Part shown: piece after piece, positions 17,425-27,704 of the stretch
How positions within the stretch are numbered: position 1 is the stretch's first letter
Layout: the number at the start of each line of letters is the position of its first letter
From: Brucella tritici
GTDB taxonomy: Bacteria; Pseudomonadota; Alphaproteobacteria; Rhizobiales; Rhizobiaceae
Direction: 5' to 3'
Length of the DNA: 64,000 bases
NCBI RefSeq assembly: GCF_008932295.1
Contig: NZ_WBWA01000011.1
Coordinates: 1 to 64,000 of the forward strand
Translations under genes and position numbers: made by a program
Notes under the pieces: generated by a model
What the model was told of the DNA's origin: nothing
Databases searched by the model: none
Seen by the model: only the letters and a program-made list of their open reading frames with translations

Positions 17425-17958
17425 ATGGAGAGGTCTTTGTTGCAGCGAATTTTACCAAGTGTACGCAAGCAGCGTGCTCTTCTCGCAGGCACGGCAGTTC
17501 TCGTCTCAGTGGCTCTTGCCGGATGTAACACTGCGTCCACGCTCAATCCATCCGAAACGCTGACAGAGGGTTACGTGCTCGATCAGGGTGCGCTTGATTC
17601 GGTTCCTGTCGGTTCCAGCCGCGAGCAGGTGCTTCTGGCGCTCGGCACGCCGTCCACCACTGCGACCTTCGACAACGAAGTGTTCTATTACATTTCGCAG
17701 AAGCGTTATCGCGCGGCGCAGTTCATGAAGCCGAAGATCGTTGAGCGGCAGATTCTTGCCATCTATTTCGACAAGGACGGCAAGGTCGAGCATATCGCCA
17801 ATTACGGCCTGAAGGACGGCAAGCTGTTCGACTTCGTGTCGCGCACAACGCCGACAGGCGGCAAGGACCAGACCTTCCTCGGTCAGATCATTCAGGGCGT
17901 TTCCAAGGCCCCAACATCATTGCCGGGCATGGGCTCTTCAGGCGGCGCCAACAACTGA
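17425..17958 (+). CDS. bamE: outer membrane assembly lipoprotein BamE
   Basis: BamE is the small lipoprotein of the beta-barrel assembly machine. The protein has about 177 residues, a lipoprotein signal ending in SVALAGC, and the SmpA/OmlA core (GSSREQVLLALGTPS, FYYISQKR, LAIYFDKDGKVEHIANYGL). Two starts compete. ATG 17425 is used here. The sequence GGAGAGG at 17427-17433 favours one of the TTG codons at 17437 or 17440, five residues later. It is divergent from the chaperone gene and convergent with hppA across a shared terminator. Confidence 0.92.
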   Translation: MERSLLQRILPSVRKQRALLAGTAVLVSVALAGCNTASTLNPSETLTEGYVLDQGALDSVPVGSSREQVLLALGTPSTTATFDNEVFYYISQKRYRAAQFMKPKIVERQILAIYFDKDGKVEHIANYGLKDGKLFDFVSRTTPTGGKDQTFLGQIIQGVSKAPTSLPGMGSSGGANN

Positions 17959-17974
17959 TCCGTCAAATATCTAC

Positions 17975-18010
17975 AAAAAGAAAACCCGCCTTCACGGCGG
18001 GTTTTCTTTG
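17975..18010. terminator. bidirectional terminator bamE/hppA
   Basis: Arms AAAACCCGCC (17981-17990) and GGCGGGTTTT (17996-18005) enclose TTCAC, with A-rich left and T-rich right flanks. Confidence 0.9.
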
Positions 18011-18026
18011 TTTGAAGTTCAATCCG

Positions 18027-20183
18027 TCATGCCATATGCGCCAGCACAGCCAACAGAAGAAGGGCCACGATGTTGGTAATCTTGATGGCCGGATTGACGG
18101 CCGGACCAGCGGTATCCTTATAGGGATCACCAACAGTATCGCCGGTCACCGATGCCTTGTGCGCTTCCGACCCTTTCAGGTGCTTCACGCCATCGGTGTC
18201 GGTAAATCCATCTTCGAAGCTCTTCTTGGCATTGTCCCAAGCGCCGCCGCCGGACGTCATGGAAATCGCCACGAACAGGCCGTTGACGATGACACCGAGA
18301 AGCGATGCGCCGAGTGCTGCAAAGGCTGCTGCCTTCGAGCCTGAGATGAGCAGCACGCCGAAATAGACGACTATCGGCGCCAGCACAGGCAAAAGCGACG
18401 GGATGATCATTTCACGAATGGCCGCTCTGGTCAGCAGATCGACCGCCCGGGCATAGTCCGGACGTTCCTTGCCGGTCATGATCCCCGGCTTTTCGCGGAA
18501 CTGGCGGCGCACTTCCTGCACGACCGCGCCGCCTGCCCGGCCCACGGCCGTCATGGCCATGCCACCGAACAGATAAGGGATCAGACCGCCGAAGATCAGT
18601 CCCGCAACCACATAAGGATTGGAGAGATCGAAGGAGACAGGTCCCATATCCGCGAAGTAGGGATAGGTTTGCCCGTTGGCGGCGAAATAGGCCAGATCGT
18701 TGGAATAAGCCGCAAACAGCACCAGTGCACCAAGTCCCGCCGAACCGATGGCATAGCCCTTGGTGACGGCCTTGGTCGTATTGCCCACGGCGTCGAGCGC
18801 ATCGGTAGCCTTGCGGACTTCCGGGTCGAGACCGGCCATTTCCGCGATGCCGCCCGCATTGTCCGTAACCGGGCCGAAGGCATCAAGCGCTACGATCATG
18901 CCCGCGATGCCAAGCATGGCAGTAACAGCAATAGCGGTCCCGAACAGGCCTGCAAGCTGGTAGGTCGAGATAATGCCACCTACGATCACGATTGCCGGAA
19001 GCGCGGTTGATTCAAGCGAAACCGCCAGTCCCTGAATGACATTCGTGCCGTGGCCTGTGACGGAAGCCTGTGCAATGGAATTGACCGGGCGCTTGTTGGT
19101 ACCGGTATAATATTCCGTAATCACGACGATCAGACCGGTCACGATCAGACCGATCAGACCGCAGATGAAGAGATTGGTGCCGGTAATGCTTTTTCCGGCC
19201 ACAGTTCCGATTTCACCCCAGCCGATGGTCAGTGTATTGGCAACGGCAAGACCGACAATGGAAAGCAGGCCGGTCGCGATCAGCCCCTTGTAGAGCGCAC
19301 CCATGATGGAACCATCGACGCTGAGCTTGACGAAGAAAGTTCCTATGATCGACGTAATCACGCAGGCACCGCAGATCATCAGCGGATAAAGCATGACACT
19401 CGGCAAAACGTCCGATCCGTTGAAGAAGATTGCGCCGAGAACCATGGTAGCAACGACCGTCACGGCGTAAGTTTCGAACAGGTCAGCGGCCATGCCTGCG
19501 CAATCGCCAACATTGTCACCGACATTGTCTGCAATAGTTGCAGGATTGCGCGGATCATCTTCGGGAATACCGGCTTCCACCTTGCCCACCAGATCGCCGC
19601 CGACGTCGGCGCCCTTGGTGAAGATACCACCACCCAGACGTGCGAAGATCGAAATCAGCGAAGCGCCGAAACCGAGCGACACCAGCGCATCGATAACGGT
19701 ACGGTCCGACGGCGAATAACCAAGCCAGACGGTGAGAATGAAATAGTAAACGGATACGCCGAGCAGCGCGAGCCCGGCCACCAGAAGGCCGGTAATGGCC
19801 CCGGACTTGAAGGCCAGTTCAAGCCCTCCGGCAAGGCTCAGCGAAGCTGCCTGCGCGGTGCGCACATTGGCGCGAACCGAAACGTGCATTCCGATGAAAC
19901 CAGTGACGCCCGACAGAACCGCACCAATCAGGAAGCCGATTGCGGCGCTGATCGACAACAGATACCAGGCTGCCAGAAAGACCACGACGCCGACGATGGC
20001 AATCGTTGAATATTGTCTTGTGAGATAGGCTGAGGCACCCTCGCGGATGGCTTCAGCAATTTCCTGCATGCGCTGCGTCCCCTGATCGGCTGCAAGAACC
20101 GAACGGATCGCCCATATGGCGAAAAGAACGGAAACCACGCCGCAAGCAATGACGAGAACTAAGACTGCCACTCCCATTTGCAT
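18027..20183 (-). CDS. hppA: H+-translocating membrane pyrophosphatase, K+-independent type
   Basis: This 718-residue integral membrane enzyme has about 16 helices and couples PPi hydrolysis to proton pumping. Catalytic motifs include [20 protein letters not shown] and the [19 protein letters not shown] segment. In [17 protein letters not shown] the residue after GNTT is Lys, as in K+-independent pumps (Ala in K+-dependent ones). I chose ATG 20183, nine bases after GGGAG; an upstream TTG would touch that site. It is a single gene with a terminator shared with bamE. Confidence 0.96.
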   Translation of the reverse strand: MQMGVAVLVLVIACGVVSVLFAIWAIRSVLAADQGTQRMQEIAEAIREGASAYLTRQYSTIAIVGVVVFLAAWYLLSISAAIGFLIGAVLSGVTGFIGMHVSVRANVRTAQAASLSLAGGLELAFKSGAITGLLVAGLALLGVSVYYFILTVWLGYSPSDRTVIDALVSLGFGASLISIFARLGGGIFTKGADVGGDLVGKVEAGIPEDDPRNPATIADNVGDNVGDCAGMAADLFETYAVTVVATMVLGAIFFNGSDVLPSVMLYPLMICGACVITSIIGTFFVKLSVDGSIMGALYKGLIATGLLSIVGLAVANTLTIGWGEIGTVAGKSITGTNLFICGLIGLIVTGLIVVITEYYTGTNKRPVNSIAQASVTGHGTNVIQGLAVSLESTALPAIVIVGGIISTYQLAGLFGTAIAVTAMLGIAGMIVALDAFGPVTDNAGGIAEMAGLDPEVRKATDALDAVGNTTKAVTKGYAIGSAGLGALVLFAAYSNDLAYFAANGQTYPYFADMGPVSFDLSNPYVVAGLIFGGLIPYLFGGMAMTAVGRAGGAVVQEVRRQFREKPGIMTGKERPDYARAVDLLTRAAIREMIIPSLLPVLAPIVVYFGVLLISGSKAAAFAALGASLLGVIVNGLFVAISMTSGGGAWDNAKKSFEDGFTDTDGVKHLKGSEAHKASVTGDTVGDPYKDTAGPAVNPAIKITNIVALLLLAVLAHMA

Positions 20184-20538
20184 AAAGGCCAACTCCCATT
20201 GAGTTTGCGCTGGCTACCGTCAGACCGCGAGCCGCGATTGTCGGCAGGCACATGCGCAGGATAGGCCCGAAAACCCCTCCCCGGACCCGATTGAGCGGCA
20301 TGGAAGTGCCTGAAGCCAATAAAGGATACCGGGCTTCATCGGTATATTCACGTCTGGAACTTACGCCTTGGAATCAATCAATTGGCGCGATTCCTTGTAT
20401 TTCAGCATTCTCAATGCCGCACGCCCAACATGCGAAACGGTTTAACAAACGTCAAGTCGTTCTTTGCCAGCGCACAATGAAAGAAGGGCTGCGATTTCTC
20501 ACAGCCCTTCTTTCATATTTGTTGTTGCTTAAATCTGA
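20184..20538. other. intergenic region hppA-nusB
   Basis: This 355-bp gap holds the hppA promoter side. Its only clear element is a perfect 15-bp hairpin near the nusB stop (listed separately). Confidence 0.4.
20477..20516. terminator. nusB-side terminator hairpin
   Basis: Perfect 15-base arms ATGAAAGAAGGGCTG (20477-20491) and CAGCCCTTCTTTCAT (20502-20516) enclose a ten-base loop, 22 bp beyond the nusB stop. The arm itself supplies the U-rich end (CTTCTTTCAT) after a GGGC-rich base. Confidence 0.75.
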
Positions 20539-21045
20539 TCAGCGCGGCTTCACGCCACGGCTCTCGCCACGAATGACAAATGCCAGTCGGTCAAGCACGG
20601 CGTTGACCAGCTTCGGCTCTTCTTCCGTATAGAATGCCTTGGCGATATCGACATATTCGGACACGATCACAGCCGTTGGCACGTCTTTGCGCGTCTGCAA
20701 TTCCCATGCGCCTGCACGGAGAATTGCGCGCAGCGTCGAATCGAGACGCGACAGCGGCCAGTCTTCCGTCAGCGCCTGATGAATCAACGGATCGAGCTTC
20801 AGCTGTTCATCGACGACACCGGCCACAATCGCGCGGAACCATTGCGGATCGGCATCGAGATACTGGGTGCCGTCCACTTCCTTGCCAAGACGGAAAGCTT
20901 CGTACTCAGCCACCACTTCCAGAACCCCCGTCCCGGCAACATCCATCTGATAGAGTGCCTGAACTGCAGCAAGACGGGCAACGCCGCGCTTGTTCGCCGT
21001 GCGTGGAAGATTGGGGGTCGGGCGGCCTTCGGTAGAAGAAGTCAT
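20539..21045 (-). CDS. nusB: transcription antitermination factor NusB
   Basis: NusB binds boxA with S10 in rRNA antitermination complexes. The 168-residue protein has the helical NusB core ([46 protein letters not shown]). It is the last gene of the ribD-ribE-ribH-nusB run; ribH ends six bases before it. An N-terminal Pro/Arg-rich extension is common in rhizobia. Confidence 0.95.
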   Translation of the reverse strand: MTSSTEGRPTPNLPRTANKRGVARLAAVQALYQMDVAGTGVLEVVAEYEAFRLGKEVDGTQYLDADPQWFRAIVAGVVDEQLKLDPLIHQALTEDWPLSRLDSTLRAILRAGAWELQTRKDVPTAVIVSEYVDIAKAFYTEEEPKLVNAVLDRLAFVIRGESRGVKPR

Positions 21046-21050
21046 GGTAA

Positions 21051-21512
21051 TCAGACTCCGAACTTCTTGCGCAGGTCGATCATGGTCAGTGCGGCACGAG
21101 CGGCAAATCCGCCCTTGTCCTTGTCTTCACGGCGAGCGCGAACCCATGCCTGCTCTTCGTTTTCGACGGTCAGAATGCCGTTGCCGATAGCGATGCTTTC
21201 CTCGACCGAGAGATCGGTAAGCGCACGGCAGGATTCATTGGACACGATATCGAAATGATAGGTCTCGCCACGGATAACCGTGCCGAGCGCGACAAAGCCG
21301 TCATATTCCTTGCCGCCATTGTCTTCGCCGTCGAGTGCGAAAGAAATGACTGCCGGAACCTCAAGCGCACCTGGAACCGTCACGACATCATAGGTCGCCC
21401 CTGCTTCATCCAAGGCTGCCTTTGCGCCATCCAGAAGCGCGTCGGCGAGATCATCGTAGAAACGCGCTTCAACAATAAGCAAATGCGGCGCATGCGCCTC
21501 GTGCTTGGACAT
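21051..21512 (-). CDS. ribH: 6,7-dimethyl-8-ribityllumazine synthase
   Basis: Lumazine synthase joins ArP and DHBP in the penultimate step of riboflavin synthesis. The 153-residue protein shows the substrate motifs [24 protein letters not shown] and SNESCRAL; the catalytic His is in YHFD. The start is ATG 21512, six bases after GGAG; an upstream extension to 21545 is rejected. In Brucella there are two lumazine synthases; this one, next to nusB, corresponds by context to the housekeeping RibH1. Confidence 0.95.
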   Translation of the reverse strand: MSKHEAHAPHLLIVEARFYDDLADALLDGAKAALDEAGATYDVVTVPGALEVPAVISFALDGEDNGGKEYDGFVALGTVIRGETYHFDIVSNESCRALTDLSVEESIAIGNGILTVENEEQAWVRARREDKDKGGFAARAALTMIDLRKKFGV

Positions 21513-21608
21513 GAGAGACTCCATGACAAATTTTGCGGACCGCAACGATTGCGGTCAACGCTTAAAATCGGGATATGCTTTTACAGCCTGGGAATTTAGG
21601 CTGTAAGC

Positions 21609-22217
21609 CTATTTCTGATATTGCGCAAGCCTTGCCGCGTAACGTGCCAGCTGGTCGATCTCGATATTTACCTTGTCACCTGCTTTCCGCTCGCCCCAGG
21701 TCGTGACTTCAAGCGAGTGGCGGATCAGGAGCACATCAAACTCGTTTCCGTTGACGCCATTGACCGTCAGCGAAGTTCCGTCGAGCGCAACCGAACCCTT
21801 CTGGGCAATGAATGGAGCCAGTTCTTCCGGCGCGCGCAGGGTGAAGCGCACTGCGTCGCCCTCATCCTTGCGTTCGATGATTTCAGCCTGTCCGTCGACA
21901 TGGCCCGAAACGAGGTGGCCGCCCATTTCATCACCGAGTTTCAGCGAGCGCTCCAGATTGATGCTCCGTCCGCTCTGCCAATTGGAGATCGTGGTCAGGC
22001 GCAGCGCTTCTTCCCATGCCTCCACCTCGAACCAGCGGGCATTCGTGCCTTTTTCCGGAAGTGCCACCACCGTGAGACACACACCGGAACAGGCAATCGA
22101 TGCACCAAGCTCGATCGTTTCGGGATCATATGCGGTTTCGATACGCAGAAGAACGCCTTCATTCAGCGGCTTGATACGGTCAACTTTGCCGATATCGGTA
22201 ATAATGCCTGTAAACAT
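21609..22217 (-). CDS. ribE: riboflavin synthase (alpha chain)
   Basis: Riboflavin synthase dismutates two lumazine molecules to riboflavin. The 202-residue protein has the two lumazine-binding repeats, with MFTGIITDIG at the start, ACSGVCLTV in the first repeat and SVALDGTSLTVNGV in the second. Its ATG at 22217 sits on the last base of ribD, so the two are coupled. Confidence 0.95.
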   Translation of the reverse strand: MFTGIITDIGKVDRIKPLNEGVLLRIETAYDPETIELGASIACSGVCLTVVALPEKGTNARWFEVEAWEEALRLTTISNWQSGRSINLERSLKLGDEMGGHLVSGHVDGQAEIIERKDEGDAVRFTLRAPEELAPFIAQKGSVALDGTSLTVNGVNGNEFDVLLIRHSLEVTTWGERKAGDKVNIEIDQLARYAARLAQYQK

Positions 22218-23338
22218 CAAGTCTTCCTTACATATTCCGCATAGGCATCGTCACCATAGCGAGCCTGCCTCAGAATTTTGAATTCGTCTGCGATATGGGT
22301 TTCAAGCCCTTCCACGGCAACCCCGTGTTCGCCGCCGATTTCAACCGGCGAGCGGAAGATAGCAAGCCGATCTACCAATCCCTCGTCCATAAAGCTTTTC
22401 GCAACACCTGCTCCGCCCTCAACGAGAACCGATGAAATACCCTGCGCCGCAAGATCATCCATCAGTTCAGGCAAGGCGATGCGGCAGTCATGTGCTTCTG
22501 TTGCGAGAATGCGGCAACCAGCGGCCTTCAATTCATACCGCCGTTCCGGCGATGCCTCTTCACCGCAGGCGACCCACAAGGGCTGCGCATCGGCCGTCTG
22601 CACGAGCTTCGAGGACAGCGGCAGGCGCAATCCGCTGTCGAGCACGACACGAACGGGTGAACGCTGCTCCAGCCCCGGCAGACGACAATTCAGCACCGGA
22701 TCGTCGGCCAGCGCTGTTTCGATACCAATCAGGATCACATCGGTTTGTGCTCGCAGAATATGCGACTGCGCCCGCGCAATCGGTCCCGTTATCGCAACCT
22801 GCCCCACGCCCCGGCGACCGATCATGCCGTCGGCGGAAAGTGCAAGTTTCAGAATCACTTCCGGGCGCTTCTTCGCAGATCGATTCAGATAACCGGCAAG
22901 ATCGTCAGCAGCCTGTTCGGCGAGAATGCCCGGCACGACCTCAATCCCTGCCTCGCGCAGTATGGCAAAACCTTTTCCGCTGACGCGTTCATCCGGATCG
23001 GTTGCGGCAACCACGACACGCGCTACCCCTGCCCGCACCAGCGCCTCCGCACAAGGCGGCGTGCGTCCGTGATGTGCGCATGGCTCCAGCGTCACATAAG
23101 CCGTCGCGCCGTGAGCGGCCTCTCCCGCATCAGCCAGTGCCTGCGGCTCGGCATGGGGTCTGCCGCCAATTGCAGTTACACCGCGTCCGATGATGACGCC
23201 ATCTTTGACTATAATGGTGCCGACGGAAGGATTGGTTCCCGTCAGCCCCTTGTGACGGCGGGCATGACGGATCGTTGCTTCCATGAAGCGAACATCTTCC
23301 GAGGTTGCATTCGAAGGCGGAAACTTGCTGCCACTCAT
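22217..23338 (-). CDS. ribD: bifunctional deaminase/reductase RibD
   Basis: RibD carries out the deaminase and reductase steps of riboflavin synthesis. The N-terminal cytidine-deaminase domain has TNPSVGTIIV, PHAEPQAL and the zinc motif EPCAHHGRTPPC; the C-terminal domain is a dihydrofolate-reductase-like reductase (LKLALSADGMIG, VLVEGGAGVAKSF). The length of 373 residues is normal. ATG 23338 overlaps the nrdR stop region; TTG 23344 is possible. No FMN riboswitch is visible upstream, where nrdR is directly linked. Confidence 0.95.
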   Translation of the reverse strand: MSGSKFPPSNATSEDVRFMEATIRHARRHKGLTGTNPSVGTIIVKDGVIIGRGVTAIGGRPHAEPQALADAGEAAHGATAYVTLEPCAHHGRTPPCAEALVRAGVARVVVAATDPDERVSGKGFAILREAGIEVVPGILAEQAADDLAGYLNRSAKKRPEVILKLALSADGMIGRRGVGQVAITGPIARAQSHILRAQTDVILIGIETALADDPVLNCRLPGLEQRSPVRVVLDSGLRLPLSSKLVQTADAQPLWVACGEEASPERRYELKAAGCRILATEAHDCRIALPELMDDLAAQGISSVLVEGGAGVAKSFMDEGLVDRLAIFRSPVEIGGEHGVAVEGLETHIADEFKILRQARYGDDAYAEYVRKT

Positions 23339-23340
23339 AC

Positions 23341-23817
23341 TCAAGCGTCCAGATCGTCCTCGATTTCAGCAACTGTCAGTTCATCGATGACGTTGTGGAA
23401 ATCGACGGCCTTGCTGAAATTGCGATAGACCGACGCAAATCGGATATAGGCAATATCGTCGATGCCTTTCAGCGCATCCATCGCCAGCCGCCCGATTTCA
23501 TCGGATGTCACCTCTGCCTCACCCGAGCTTTCAAGCTGGCGCACAATGCCGGAAATGGCGCGTTCGACCCTGTCGTTATCGACATCGCGTTTGCGCAGCG
23601 CGACTTCGATGGATCGTGTCAGCTTGTCACGATCGAAGGGAACCCGACGCCCGCTTTTCTTCACGACCATCAGGTCGCGCAACTGCACGCGCTCAAAGGT
23701 CGTGAAACGACCGCCGCACACCGAACAGACACGGCGCCTGCGAATGACTGCGCCGTCTTCCGCCGGACGGGAATCCTTCACTTGCGTATCTTCAGACTGG
23801 CAATAGGGACAACGCAT
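23341..23817 (-). CDS. nrdR: transcriptional repressor NrdR
   Basis: NrdR represses ribonucleotide reductase genes according to ATP/dATP levels. The 158-residue protein has an N-terminal zinc ribbon ([11 protein letters not shown] and CSVCGGRF) and the ATP-cone ([20 protein letters not shown]). It heads the nrdR-ribD-ribE-ribH-nusB run. Upstream lie three 15-bp tandem repeats. Confidence 0.97.
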   Translation of the reverse strand: MRCPYCQSEDTQVKDSRPAEDGAVIRRRRVCSVCGGRFTTFERVQLRDLMVVKKSGRRVPFDRDKLTRSIEVALRKRDVDNDRVERAISGIVRQLESSGEAEVTSDEIGRLAMDALKGIDDIAYIRFASVYRNFSKAVDFHNVIDELTVAEIEDDLDA

Positions 23818-23831
23818 GGAACTCTTTCGAT

Positions 23832-23876
23832 TTCAATATCGGCAATCTCAATATCGGCAGCTTCAATACTGGCAAG
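23832..23876. repeat. three 15-bp tandem repeats upstream of nrdR
   Basis: Three imperfect copies follow each other without a gap: TTCAATATCGGCAAT, CTCAATATCGGCAGC and TTCAATACTGGCAAG. They start 14 bp upstream of the nrdR start codon, so they lie in its leader or promoter. Confidence 0.8.
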
Positions 23877-24004
23877 TTTGCACTGGCGACGAACAGCTCA
23901 TATGTGGGGTTACCCCCGCCAAAAACTCAAGAGCTGTACCATCGGCAACCGATTCCCGGCAATCATAGCCCATAAGCGGCAACCTACCTACCGGATGCGA
24001 CAAT

Positions 24005-24040
24005 GAAAAAGCCCCGCTCAACAAGTTGAAACGGGGCTTC
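24005..24040 (-). terminator. glyA terminator
   Basis: Arms AAGCCCCG (24009-24016) and CGGGGCTT (24032-24039) enclose a second small stem (TCAAC/GTTGA). A run of T follows on the minus strand. Confidence 0.85.
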
Positions 24041-24061
24041 ATCTCAATCATGGAAACAGGC

Positions 24062-25381
24062 TTATCCCTGATAGTCGTACATCGGGAAACGGGCGGTCAA
24101 GGCGATGACCTTTTCCTTCACGGCCTGTTCGACGGCAGCATTGCCTTCGTCGGAATTGGCAACCTTGAGGCCGTCGAGAACTTCGGCGATCAGCGAACCG
24201 ATTTCCTTGAATTCAGCAGCGCCGAAACCGCGGGTCGTGCCTGCAGGCGTGCCGAGACGGACGCCGGAGGTGACGAACGGCTTTTCAGGGTCGAACGGAA
24301 TACCGTTCTTGTTGCAGGTGATGTTGGCGCGGCCGAGAGCGGCTTCCGCACGCTTGCCCGTTGCGTTCTTCGGACGCAGATCGACCAGCATCAGATGGTT
24401 GTCAGTGCCACCCGAAACGATATCGAGGCCATTCGACTTCAGTTCTTCAGCCAGCGCGCGCGCATTGTCGACGACGTTCTTGGCATAGAGCTTGAATTCA
24501 GGCTTCAGTGCTTCACCGAAGGCAACCGCCTTGGCGGCGATGACGTGCATCAGCGGGCCGCCCTGAAGACCTGGGAAAACAGCCGAATTGAACTTCTTCG
24601 CCAGGTCGGCATCATTGGTGAGGATCATGCCGCCGCGTGGGCCGCGAAGCGACTTGTGCGTCGTGGTCGTGCAGACATGGGCATGCGGAACCGGCGAAGG
24701 ATGAACGCCACCGGCAACCAGACCGGCAATATGCGCCATATCGACCATGAGATAGGCACCGACTTCGTCAGCGATCTCGCGGAAGCGCTTCCAGTCCCAG
24801 ACGCGCGAATAGGCCGTGCCGCCTGCGAGGATGAGCTTCGGCTTGTTTTCACGTGCGAGACGGGCAACTTCGTCCATATCGAGCAGATGGTCGTCCTTGC
24901 GAACGCCATAGGACACGACATTGAACCACTTGCCGGACATGTTGACCGGCGAACCGTGGGTAAGGTGACCACCCGAATTGAGGTCGAGGCCCATGAATGT
25001 ATCGCCCGGCTGAAGCAGAGCGAGGAACACGGCCTGGTTCATCTGGCTGCCGGAATTCGGCTGAACATTTGCGAATTCGCAGCCGAAGAGCTTCTTGGCG
25101 CGTTCGATGGCCAGTTCTTCCACGACGTCCACATACTGGCAGCCGCCGTAATAGCGCTTGCCCGGATAGCCTTCGGCATATTTGTTGGTGAGGATGGAAC
25201 CCTGTGCTTCCAAAACAGCGCGCGAAACGATGTTTTCCGAGGCAATCAGCTCGATCTCATGACGCTGACGACCGAGTTCGTTGCGAATTGCACCGAAAAT
25301 CTCGGAATCGATGTCCTCGAGGCTTGCATTGAAGAAAACGTCGGAAGACGCATTCTTGGCGGCGGCGTTGGCTTGAGACAT
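24062..25381 (-). CDS. glyA: serine hydroxymethyltransferase
   Basis: This PLP enzyme interconverts serine and glycine with tetrahydrofolate and is the main source of one-carbon units. The 439-residue protein has the conserved [23 protein letters not shown], the PLP lysine in [14 protein letters not shown] and [19 protein letters not shown]. The start ATG has GGAGGG nine bases upstream. It stands before nrdR on the same strand but has its own terminator. No glycine riboswitch is seen in its leader. Confidence 0.97.
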   Translation of the reverse strand: MSQANAAAKNASSDVFFNASLEDIDSEIFGAIRNELGRQRHEIELIASENIVSRAVLEAQGSILTNKYAEGYPGKRYYGGCQYVDVVEELAIERAKKLFGCEFANVQPNSGSQMNQAVFLALLQPGDTFMGLDLNSGGHLTHGSPVNMSGKWFNVVSYGVRKDDHLLDMDEVARLARENKPKLILAGGTAYSRVWDWKRFREIADEVGAYLMVDMAHIAGLVAGGVHPSPVPHAHVCTTTTHKSLRGPRGGMILTNDADLAKKFNSAVFPGLQGGPLMHVIAAKAVAFGEALKPEFKLYAKNVVDNARALAEELKSNGLDIVSGGTDNHLMLVDLRPKNATGKRAEAALGRANITCNKNGIPFDPEKPFVTSGVRLGTPAGTTRGFGAAEFKEIGSLIAEVLDGLKVANSDEGNAAVEQAVKEKVIALTARFPMYDYQG

Positions 25382-25519
25382 GTTTCACACCCTCCGGGTT
25401 AGCCGGTAAAAGCTATATGGATGAGGCGCATTATCACACTTGAACGCACAAGGCCAATGGTCGCAAAGCGAAAAGCTTATTCCAAAATGCGGCAAACCGA
25501 TTTGATAATTAAACGGAGA

Positions 25520-25556
25520 CGAAAAAGCCGCCCGAAAAGCTTTCGGACGGCTTCGA
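25520..25556 (-). terminator. L,D-transpeptidase gene terminator
   Basis: AAGCCG and CCGAAA (25525-25538) pair with TTTCGG and CGGCTT (25541-25553), with one C and one A bulged. T residues follow on the minus strand. Confidence 0.8.
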
Positions 25557-25578
25557 AAACTCAAACTTAGGATGAGAA

Positions 25579-26880
25579 TCAGGTGTCAGTGCCGAGTGCG
25601 AGTTCGGTCGCACCGTCCATCTTGTAGATGTCGTCGCGGAACTGCACCACGCCATCGCCAGTGGACCAGGCGGAAATGTAGACAAAGTGCAGCGGAACCG
25701 GATCAGCAAGCTGGATCGGGGTGTTCGTGCCGGACTTGATCGTGCTTTCGATGTTCTGACGGTCCCAGCCTGCGGTGTTCTTCAGCAGCCACACATCGAG
25801 GTCGCGCACGTTCTGGACGCGAACGCAGCCCGACGAGTCAAAGCGCATAAGCTTGTTGAAATAGCTCTTCTGCGGCGTATCGTGCATATAGACCGCATAC
25901 TGGTTGTGGAAGTTGATCTTGGTCGAGGACATGGCGTTGATCTTGCCTGGGTCCTGACGGAACATCAGCTTCACCGCATCGTCCGTATTCCAGTCGATGC
26001 TTTCCGGTGCCACTTCCTGACCGGACTGGTCGTAGAGGCGGATCTTGTTCTTCGCCAGATATTGCGGGTCTTTCCGCATCAGCGGAATGATATCCTTCTG
26101 GATGATCGACTTTGGCGCGGTCCAGTAAGGATTGAGAATGACTTCGTGAATCTTCGAATTGAGGATCGGCGTCTGACGGTCGATCTTGCCGACAACCGCC
26201 GTGTGACGCTGCACGACGCTGCCGCCTTCAACGGCCTCGATGCGCGCGGCCGGGATGTTGACCATCACGAAACGCTGCTCCTGCATACCCTGATTGGCCA
26301 GAGGCGAAAGGCGCTGCAGATTGGTCTGGAGCTGTCCGAGGCGCGTATTGGCGTCCACATTCATGGCCGCATAGGTAAACTGCCCCATGACGCCGTCGGC
26401 TGGCAGGCCATGACGGGACTGGAAGCGCTTCACGGCAGCATCGACATAGGTGTCGAAGGAACTAGAAAGCCCCGCTTCCTGCGGCAGATCGCCGGAAATC
26501 ATGAGGCGCTTGCGCAGCGCCTGCACTGATGGATCGGTGACACCGATCTGAAGCTTTGCATTACCCGGAACGCTCGGCCAGCCGCCGCGACCGGCGATGT
26601 CGGTATATTGCGCGATAGCAGTCTGGAGATTGCCGACCGTCTGCTGGCTCAAAACCGGCTGGTTGGTCGCGACCCGCTGGCCGCCCGTTGCACGGGCGTC
26701 GAACTGGTCAGCCCAGTTGCCGCGGCGCGACGATCCAATAACGTCGGTCAGAGCTTGCTGAGCATAAGCCGAGGAAACCATGGCGGAGGCTGCCACGGAA
26801 AGGCCGGCGGTTGCCGCGCCGCGCAGGAAACTGCGGCGATCTACTCTGAAAGCATCGGCTGGTCTGTCGGTCTTGGTCAT
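25579..26880 (-). CDS. Tat-exported L,D-transpeptidase (YcbB/LdtD type)
   Basis: This 433-residue periplasmic enzyme cross-links peptidoglycan (3-3 links) or attaches proteins to it. The N-terminus is a twin-arginine signal (VDRRSFLRGAATAGL). A peptidoglycan-binding domain follows (VDAAVKRFQSRHGLPADGVMG), then the YkuD catalytic domain with the active-site Cys in FDSSGCVRVQNV. ATG 26880 is used; a TTG 15 bases upstream is the alternative. The MarR-type gene ldtR lies just upstream on the same strand, the pairing known for L,D-transpeptidase control in related bacteria. Confidence 0.93.
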   Translation of the reverse strand: MTKTDRPADAFRVDRRSFLRGAATAGLSVAASAMVSSAYAQQALTDVIGSSRRGNWADQFDARATGGQRVATNQPVLSQQTVGNLQTAIAQYTDIAGRGGWPSVPGNAKLQIGVTDPSVQALRKRLMISGDLPQEAGLSSSFDTYVDAAVKRFQSRHGLPADGVMGQFTYAAMNVDANTRLGQLQTNLQRLSPLANQGMQEQRFVMVNIPAARIEAVEGGSVVQRHTAVVGKIDRQTPILNSKIHEVILNPYWTAPKSIIQKDIIPLMRKDPQYLAKNKIRLYDQSGQEVAPESIDWNTDDAVKLMFRQDPGKINAMSSTKINFHNQYAVYMHDTPQKSYFNKLMRFDSSGCVRVQNVRDLDVWLLKNTAGWDRQNIESTIKSGTNTPIQLADPVPLHFVYISAWSTGDGVVQFRDDIYKMDGATELALGTDT

Positions 26881-27188
26881 TTTGCTTAGTCCCAAAAGGC
26901 TAACCGCTCGCGCGGAATCTTCCCAGAGAATATCAGCAATAGGTCAACAAGGCGATATCCGGATTGCAAGCAATGCAAAGCTGCTCGCTTATCCGAAATT
27001 CGATTTCGAGCCCATTCCTGACTGAAGGTGGCACAATATTGCCCGTGCCGCTCTAAAACGCTTATGTCGTTTTTTATGGCTTAATCATGTCGCATGGCCG
27101 GAATTTCAAGCCATGCGCCTTACGATTAGCAGCTTCACAGTACCTTATTCTTCTCAATGACAGCCTGTTGTGACAGTTCTGCAACTAC
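26881..27188. other. intergenic region ldtR to L,D-transpeptidase
   Basis: This 308-bp gap carries the promoter side of the transpeptidase gene. I see AT-rich stretches (near 27060-27090) but no palindrome strong enough to call as an LdtR site. Confidence 0.35.
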
Positions 27189-27704
27189 TTAGAGCCGATA
27201 AGCGATGCTGTCGTTCCAGAAGCGATCGAGACGCTGCAGCGACTTGTTCATCGCCGTGAATTCTTCAACCTGAATGCCGCCGACCTGCTCGATCGAGGAG
27301 ATATGGCGTTCGTAGAGCGAAGCCACCTGATCGGCAATCGCATTGCCCTTGTCTGTCAGGCTGACGCGCACCGAACGACGGTCGACGCGCGAACGCTGAT
27401 GATGGATGAAGCCCATTTCGACCAGCTTCTTCAGATTGTACGAAACATTGGAGCCGAGATAGTAACCGCGCGAGCGCAGTTCACCGGCGGTCAGTTCGGA
27501 ATTGCCGATGTTGAAGAGCAGAAGCGCCTGCGTCGCATTGATGTCGCTCTGGCCATTGCGGTCGAACTCATCCTTGACGACGTCGAGCAGGCGGCGATGC
27601 AGGCGCTCGACCAGCTGGAGCGCTTCCAGATAAAGCGAACGAAGTGCAGTTTCCGGCGTCGTGAGCGGAGCGGATATGTCCGTCTTGCGCTGTGCGTTGA
27701 TCAT
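27189..27704 (-). CDS. ldtR: MarR-type regulator LdtR
   Basis: This 171-residue winged-helix regulator has the core INATQALLLFNIGNSELTAGELRSRGYYLGSNVSYNLKKL, then the wing RSRVDRRSVRVSLTDKG. This is the LdtR subgroup described in Liberibacter and Sinorhizobium, where it controls an L,D-transpeptidase gene and osmotic-stress tolerance. The neighbouring transpeptidase gene supports the same role here. The start is ATG 27704; the upstream extension to 27788 has no ribosome-binding site. Confidence 0.85.
   Translation of the reverse strand: MINAQRKTDISAPLTTPETALRSLYLEALQLVERLHRRLLDVVKDEFDRNGQSDINATQALLLFNIGNSELTAGELRSRGYYLGSNVSYNLKKLVEMGFIHHQRSRVDRRSVRVSLTDKGNAIADQVASLYERHISSIEQVGGIQVEEFTAMNKSLQRLDRFWNDSIAYRL

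Noticed and set aside
21546-21608. Possible FMN riboswitch before ribH, from the hairpin TTACAGCCT/AGGCTGTAA
   Set aside because: The conserved FMN-aptamer words are absent; the element is just a hairpin between ribE and ribH.
25382-25520. Glycine riboswitch upstream of glyA
   Set aside because: The leader is short and shows no tandem aptamer features.
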